Below, piece after piece: positions 58,546-64,000 of a stretch of 64,000 nucleotides of DNA. The stretch is from Norana najaformis. Its lineage: Eukaryota; Annelida; Clitellata; Crassiclitellata; Hormogastridae. Position numbers and translations under genes: made by a program. Location of the stretch: NCBI GenBank assembly GCA_964023275.1, contig OZ029913.1:49355976-49419975 (forward strand), read 5' to 3'. The notes below the pieces were generated by a model. The model was not told the origin of the DNA. It saw nothing but the letters and a program-made list of their open reading frames with translations, and made no database searches. Within the stretch, counting starts at the first letter, position 1, and each line of letters begins with the position of its first letter.

Positions 58546-58901
58546 TTAAGAACTCTGTATATTATGTAAATTGTAAACTCTTAGTTTACCTATGTGTTTA
58601 CCACTGTGCCTTTCAAATTTAAGTAGCAAAGAACAGTCTGTTAAGTTAACCCAGAGAGGCCACCATGGGTATGAAGTGTTAGCGACTTCAGTTTTCTTAC
58701 CCTCGGCATGTGATGGCTGATGATCAGTGCTCTCCCTTGCCACCCGATCTTTCCGCCGACAGTGTACAGTCAGCAAACTCATGTAGCTATGGGGCTCAAG
58801 TTGAGCAGAAATTTTGCCACATCTTTTTGTCCAGGCAGGAATTTTAATCTGCAGCCTTTTGGTGACTATCAAGCATGCTTGCCACTAGACTATCGCTGCC
58901 T
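58546..58901 (-). mobile_element. tRNA-derived SINE
   Basis: On the minus strand, starting near 58901, the head reads GGCAGCGATAGTCTAGTGGC (box A like TRGCNNAGYNGG), followed by GCTGCAGATTAAAATTCCTG (box B like, diverged). A body of about 280 bp follows. This is the layout of a SINE with an RNA polymerase III promoter taken from a tRNA. Box B has lost the GTTCRA core, so the copy is old. Confidence 0.72.
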
Positions 58902-59142
58902 ACAGTTAATGTAACTTAAAGTATGGTTGCGTCACGTGCTGTTTTGTGAATATCACTATTTCAGAGGACATGCTTTGTAGAGCTGCATTCAGAGTTAAAA
59001 GATCTGTTTCTCTGAAAACCCAACCCCTCAGCTGACAGTCCAGCATGCACCCCATAAAAAGTATATAATAAGTATCTTTGCTCAGCTGATTTTTTTGCAG
59101 TTAGATAACTTGTGATGTTTATATGTAAACTTTGTTTTCTAG

Positions 59143-59202
59143 TTGATCCAGGTTTTGTGTTTACTGCTCAGACAGTACAATCTCGAAGAAAGCATGGACT
59201 AG
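59143..59202 (+). CDS. Unidentified host gene, exon C
   Basis: 60 bp. The acceptor is TTTTCTAG and the donor is CTAG|GTGAGA. The G left by exon B plus TT gives Val, and the exon reads VDPGFVFTAQTVQSRRKHGL, leaving one base for the next exon. The phases fit exactly. No further downstream exon was recognised before 64000, so the gene probably continues to the right. Confidence 0.65.
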   Translation: MIQVLCLLLRQYNLEESMD

Positions 59203-59204
59203 GT

Positions 59205-59685
59205 GAGAAATTTCAAAGATCTACTGGAATGATGTTGGCCCTATTTTGTTTTGCCATTTAAGGTTATTTACTTAGTATTGGATGCTGTAAACTGTTTTAT
59301 GTCTGGCTTTACTGTTATTTTTCTCTGAAAATTTGAGGTTTGAAACCTTCTTTGGCAATAGAACCAAATCAAGGCTGTTACTAATTGTCAAAATTTAAAA
59401 ATTGAATAAGTTCCAAATAAGTGGGTTAAATGATGGCTGAGTTATAGATAACAAGCATAATGCTTTTGAGAGATAGTTAAAGGCACTATATTAAGTGTGG
59501 TATCTTGGTTTATACATGTCTGTATGTATGCATCTAGACACTTTATGTAGCACCTTTTAGTGACTTTCAAAAGCACTGCCTTTGCTAGGCCTATGCCTAA
59601 GTGGTGTTAAAATGCATTAAGAACAAAAATATGATTGTTATTATTTGGGCATTTATTAAGCACCACTTTCAAATGACTAAGCATC
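59205..59685. other. Intron or intergenic DNA, SINE-like trace
   Basis: ACTTTATGTAGCACCTTTTAG near 59541 resembles the TATAGCACC-type stretches near 9565 and 12445, probably one dispersed tail family. No exon was found. Confidence 0.35.
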
Positions 59686-59689
59686 AATC

Positions 59690-60000
59690 GATGTGGCTGA
59701 GCAAGTGTGAGTGAATGCTGCTCAGGTTAAGTAGAAAAGTTATCACTGACAGGCTGCCTCATGTGCGCAGAAGCCAACGAACAGAATTCCATCCACAGTT
59801 GACAGTTAACACCATGTTCAGAGTTCCAAGTCCATGTTGCATAAAGGCTTAACAACATTCGACGAAGTCCATAGCACAGTTACCTCATCATCTGGCACTC
59901 CCTGGTAGAAGACACAGCATCTCACAGCATCTAGATATCTTATGGTCTACCAGGTCTGTGTAGGATAGTTATTCATCACTAACTGGTCGAATGGCAATAG
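59690..60000. repeat. Dispersed repeat, family A copy 2
   Basis: Shares CATTCAGAGTTCC / GTTCAGAGTTCCAAG and TCTACCAGGTCTGTGTAGGATAG-type stretches with 61735-61960 and 7225-7335. No coding content was recognised. Confidence 0.5.
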
Positions 60001-60004
60001 GACC

Positions 60005-61415
60005 TCTCTGTGGGTGATGACATTATCCAGATGGGAACCAATCTGTAGGTTGACTGGTTCAAGTGGTGGTCAGGCTTTGATTACATGTGAGCAAATACTT
60101 TTTAAACTAGGTCAAGTGTACTGTTGAGGCCTGAACCACCACAAGAATCAGTCAGCCTACAGATGAAATCCTAAGTATATCCAAAAAATAACTCCAAAAC
60201 ATGGATTTGGACACAGTAAAAGTCTGAGCATTGAGAATTACCAAACAAGTTCAGGATATGGTGAACTAATCTATCAAATGAAACAAAAAGTGAAAATGAC
60301 AACTATCCAGATCTGGACATGTGTAGAATCCAATATATACATAAAATATTTAGTTTTTTTTGGATTTCTTCAAATTCTCATGTCCACTGGCACCACTTTT
60401 TGTGGTGTTGGTACTCCTCTCTGTTTTTGTTTGTTGTATGATTGCCCAACTCTCTACATTCTAGACTAAATCCATATCTTGAAAGCTTCCAATGTTCTGA
60501 TGTCCATTTTGTGGTCTCATCTTTTAAAATCCAGGTAGAACCACACCCCATATCATGGAATTAATTAGAGAGTGACATGCCCTGCAGTCCTTTCCCCTCC
60601 ATTCCCACAAATTTTGTCATCAACCCCTTCCTTTTTATTTAGCAAGGATTTTCTTCCCCATGTAAGAGAAAGATATGACTTTGTATCCAACCAATAATAC
60701 AATTTCTTATAATCGTGAAGGTCATAAAACGTATATTTGTAGTTTCTAAGTTAATACGATAAAGGTGTAATTAGTATTGAGTGTTTAGCATTTATTGATA
60801 GTGTGTATAATCCAAAGACTTTCTAACAATACCAAATCTATCCTCATCAGTTAAGCAGTTGATTCATGTAACTTCGTATAAAATGGTAAAATATCGTGCC
60901 AGTTGAAGGCATTTTTAGAGATTCAGGAACCACGAGGATCTCTATAGATTTCCCAGATTTTCTGAAAATTTGTGTTTGGCATTAGTGGGCCAAGAAACTT
61001 TCTGGATGATGTGACTTTACAAAAACATTTTTTGCGAAACCCGAGTTTGCTGACCGTACAGTGTTGGGGGTGAGATAATTCGGTTTGTGTGTAGGCATGT
61101 AAATTTGATTGTCTAAAGAACAAACTTGTGGTGGTGGTTTAGTTGACACTTTGTTCTCGTCATGACATCATCTTCAGTCAGTCAGATATAGAAGCAGCAT
61201 CATAAAACATATATGTTTTTATACTTTGCCTGACTGAAATTTTCATGAATCAGTTGTTGCTAGATTTGTATTGATGGCATTAGATATTTCAGACTGTGTA
61301 GACTTGTCTCCTAGATGCATATGCATCTCATTTAAATTAAGAATTAGTTTACAACACGTGACCATACATGGCTGAATGTACCATGACTTGTACAGAAGAC
61401 AGTCTTTTGACTATA
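60005..61415. other. No gene recognised
   Basis: Contains a PURINE/PYRIMIDINE-mixed, AT-rich stretch without recognised exons or transposon proteins. A phrase near 60110-60130 (GTCAAGTGTACTGTTGAGGC CTGAACC) is echoed in inverse order near 61430-61455 (CAGGCCTCAACAGTACACG), so 60110-61455 may be an element with inverted ends. Confidence 0.35.
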
Positions 61416-61419
61416 TGTT

Positions 61420-61640
61420 CAGGGGACAAGATGGTTCAGGCCTCAACAGTACACGTGACCCAGTTTTATACTCCAGTGGCCAGCAGTTCCTGCGAGTGCA
61501 GAATCAACTAGCAGCAGTGGATGTGGTTTGGGGTTTGCAATGTTGAACGTTAGGTCGCTGGTGAGCAAGTTCCTTGCTGTTGCCAATACCATTACAGCTC
61601 ACCCTCTGGACATTCTTGTCGTCACTGAGTTGTGGCAGAC
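61420..61640 (+). mobile_element. LINE endonuclease N-terminal fragment
   Basis: The plus strand encodes GFAMLNVRSLVSKFLAVANT then HPLDILVVTELW, the first blocks of the apurinic-type endonuclease of L2/CR1-type ORF2 (NxRS ... D ... TETW). It is then cut by another repeat. Confidence 0.75.
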
Positions 61641-61734
61641 TTCCTCTTATTTTGTAATTGTAATTATAATCAGAAATCTTTATAACACCTCTTCAAGAGC
61701 CTTAACGATGATAAATGTAATTAAGAATTGAACA

Positions 61735-61960
61735 TTGCTCAGAAGAGTCACCAGTGACAAGCTCATGTGCACACGCAATGTTCTACCGAGAAATTCCCAA
61801 CTAGTGTTGAAAGATGACAGCACATTCAGAGTTCCCAAAGCACATAGCATCTAGAATAAGAAACGACAATGGAGGATTATAGATGTGCTACCCAATGGCT
61901 TACAGTTTTCTTACCGTCCAGCAGTCCCTCATAGATGGAAAATGATGCAGTGTCCAGATA
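61735..61960. repeat. Dispersed repeat, family A copy 3
   Basis: Contains AAGCTCATGTGCACACGCAA, ACATTCAGAGTTCCCAAAGC and GATGCAGTGTCCAGATATTC, matching the same family as 59690-60000 and 7225-7335. Confidence 0.5.
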
Positions 61961-61964
61961 TTCC

Positions 61965-63055
61965 TCGACTCACCAAATATGTGCAGGACCGGCTTCGTGA
62001 TCTGTGAGCCGGTAGGGAGTTGAGCCTTTCCGTGTTTGACGGTCGATGCCGCTCCAAGGACTCTGCCCTTCCTCCACTGAATCCGGTTTTTCCCCAGCTT
62101 TGATGACATCTGCTATTCATGTGCAGGTCTGTCAGTCTGAGACATCAAATCCAACATTTGATGATGCAGTTCAGAACCTTGGCAGTATCATAACTGCCAA
62201 CTGAGCATTCATTACCAGTGACTTACAAATTTTCATTTTCAGAATACAAGCTGTTTGGATATTCTGACTCCAAAATTGCTTTAGCATGTTTGATATGTCA
62301 CAGCACATCTCAGAGTCAATGCACAGCCTAGGATGTTGCTGGACATGGTCATCACAAGAGATGAGTGCATTCTTCACGACATCAAGGTGGAGCCGCCAAC
62401 TCTTTCAGGTTGCAAGTTTCTACTTTTCACCATCCCATATCTAATGTGAAACCTGTCTCTGCAGTTACATCTATACAGGGTAGGAAAGAAAAACATCGAC
62501 AGAGATGTCTGTCAGACCGGTCTTTTGAACAGTTCACTTTGCAAGGACCTGTTGAACATAGTAAACTGGTCCTCAAGTTAACTCTGACATCTTCAAGAAG
62601 TCACAGCATACCCTGATTGAAGTCTTCAGCTCCATGCAACTGTGAAGACATGGTGTGATGGAGCCTGTCATAACTTTCTTAAAGGTGTCAGATGACTTGA
62701 AAGACATTACATGCATCAGACAATGGTGTATTTCAGGAGGAGATGCTCTTCTGGGAAAACTTGATTGAACAAGGCACTGCTAGTCTGCAGTGACTGTGGT
62801 CATGACTGTTCAATATTCTTAGATGCTCAGCTTCAACAAACAGTCTTACTCAAATATCATTCACCAAAAGGCTACTTGGAGTTTATGCATGAAAAGATTG
62901 ACTTGGTCCACTGATCTATTGAAGATGCCCAAACTGCCAATCTGTTCCCCAGCTGACTGTACGATGTCACACCCCAAACCATCTTACATGAAGGACTTTG
63001 TCAGCGGCTGTTGTTGCCATGAAAGTCGTGCTAACTGGACACACTGCTGCAATTC
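61965..63055. other. No gene recognised
   Basis: Short open frames only (for example 62365-62616), without motifs. Ends at a TTAA. Confidence 0.35.
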
Positions 63056-63059
63056 TTAA

Positions 63060-63888
63060 CACGTCCCACAGTTGTATAGCTGGGACGCTACGGACGTGTA
63101 AACACGTCCCTTAGGTGTCAACTCTTTCTAGTCAGTTCAGCGTCCCAGTAATATTTCCTGCCGCTTGGTAATAATAGTGGACATGTTCTGTCACCTACTG
63201 AATACATATACGAATATTTTGGACATTCTCTAGGGCCTGGTGTATCACATATATGCTGAAGACTGAATGGACCAAAGGAACTAATTTCTAGCCTTACGGA
63301 AGTGTATACACGTCCCTCTGGTATCAACTGTTTCTAGGTAGTTCGACGTCCCAATACTATTTCCTGCCGCTTAGTAGAACTACTGGACAAGTGCTGCCAC
63401 CTAACAAATGCATATACGATTATTTTGGAAACTCTCTATGGCCACGTATATCACATATATGCCGAAGACTGTATGGACCAAATGGACTAATTTTCAGTCT
63501 TGTTACACACCACTGAGAAAGTCATTGATGTGGTACAGAAAGATGGTCCTACAGATGATTTACATGGCTGTAGTAGGGGCATAACTTCTCTACAAGAAGC
63601 CTGGAGGAACTAGGCGCCAGAATATTACTCGGTCTCGGCTGTGAAGCCAAGATCGACCAGGGAGCCGCACCATCGATGGCCTTCAAGCATCACAAGGCTT
63701 CGGACCTATTCAGACTCAGTGGACAGCATTATCTGTATGTTATCCCAGCAACTGCAACCGAAGCAGGACCTTGCAGGAAGTGTGTTGCTTGTAGCAAGCA
63801 TAGAGAGCGCAAAGAAACACGTTATTTTTGTGAAACTTGCCCCCCACAGCCTAGTGCTACATATAACATAGTACTACACCATGTATAG
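63060..63888 (+). mobile_element. piggyBac-like remnant with transposase C-terminus
   Basis: Begins right after TTAA (63056-63059) with CACGTCCCACAG, followed by an inverted CTGGGACG. Two diverged direct copies of a roughly 200-bp unit follow (63095-63290 and 63300-63495). From about 63676 the plus strand encodes SGQHYLYVIPATATEAG and CRKCVACSKHRERKETRYFC then ETCPP, ending at a TAG at 63886. This is the Cys-rich C-terminal domain of piggyBac-type transposases, lacking the last conserved Cys. The catalytic part is absent. The right end was not found. Confidence 0.78.
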
Positions 63889-64000
63889 TACTATGTTTCG
63901 AAAAGAATCAAATTGAACATGATTTCTAGATGTCCTTCAGTGAAACAGTAAGATAAACACATAAAAGAAACAGTTATTTTTTATTCTTTGAACAAAAGGA

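Overview
This is nuclear DNA of an intron-rich, transposon-rich animal, most likely an aquatic invertebrate or basal chordate. Coding exons are small, split by long introns and bounded by GT/AG sites. Most of the rest is decayed non-LTR retrotransposon (L2/CR1-like and RTE-like), with piggyBac, Tc1/mariner, pogo/Tigger, hAT and Ty3/gypsy remnants and SINEs derived from tRNA and 5S rRNA. There are no bacterial-style operons. The exact taxon cannot be fixed from the sequence alone.

The left half (about 4.3-34 kb, minus strand) is one gene: a Cdc2-like (CLK/LAMMER) dual-specificity kinase. Ten exons were found by joining splice sites in phase: 33609-33893, 32687-32810, 30709-30775, 27904-28020, 20618-20708, 17362-17437, 12596-12690, 11951-12080, 9227-9309 and 4280-4359. 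They read from an N-terminal regulatory region through P-loop, VAVK lysine, HTDLKPEN loop, DFG and the [11 protein letters not shown] signature. The last C-lobe exon(s) were not found and probably lie left of position 1. The introns hold most of the mobile elements, including a partial duplicate of the kinase's own lysine-bearing exon (13138-14154).

Nested inside the 28.0-20.7 kb intron, on the same strand, is an uninterrupted 565-codon single-exon gene (24036-25733). It has its own TATA box and a CRE-containing palindrome. Its product has N-terminal Cys/His clusters and an RNase H-like layout of acidic residues, and it is probably a transposon-derived protein. A 298-bp tandem array of a LINE 3' end lies just upstream.

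From 35 to 42.3 kb there is a decayed TE-associated ORF, a 236-bp tandem duplication, and a young but internally deleted Ty3/gypsy element (37402-42273). Its near-identical LTRs carry a 30-bp minisatellite, and it has an extra 223-codon ORF between pol and the 3' LTR. From 42.8 to 49.2 kb is a LINE graveyard. At 49739-51441 sits a piggyBac-type element with TTAA sites and matching inverted repeats, and at 52.8-55.6 kb an RTE-like element is split by an inverted LINE piece.

At 55829-59202 (plus strand) lie three or four in-phase exons of a second host gene that I do not recognise by name. Its introns hold a short hAT element and a tRNA-derived SINE. The right end has more repeats and a piggyBac remnant that starts at a TTAA site and keeps the Cys-rich C-terminus of the transposase.
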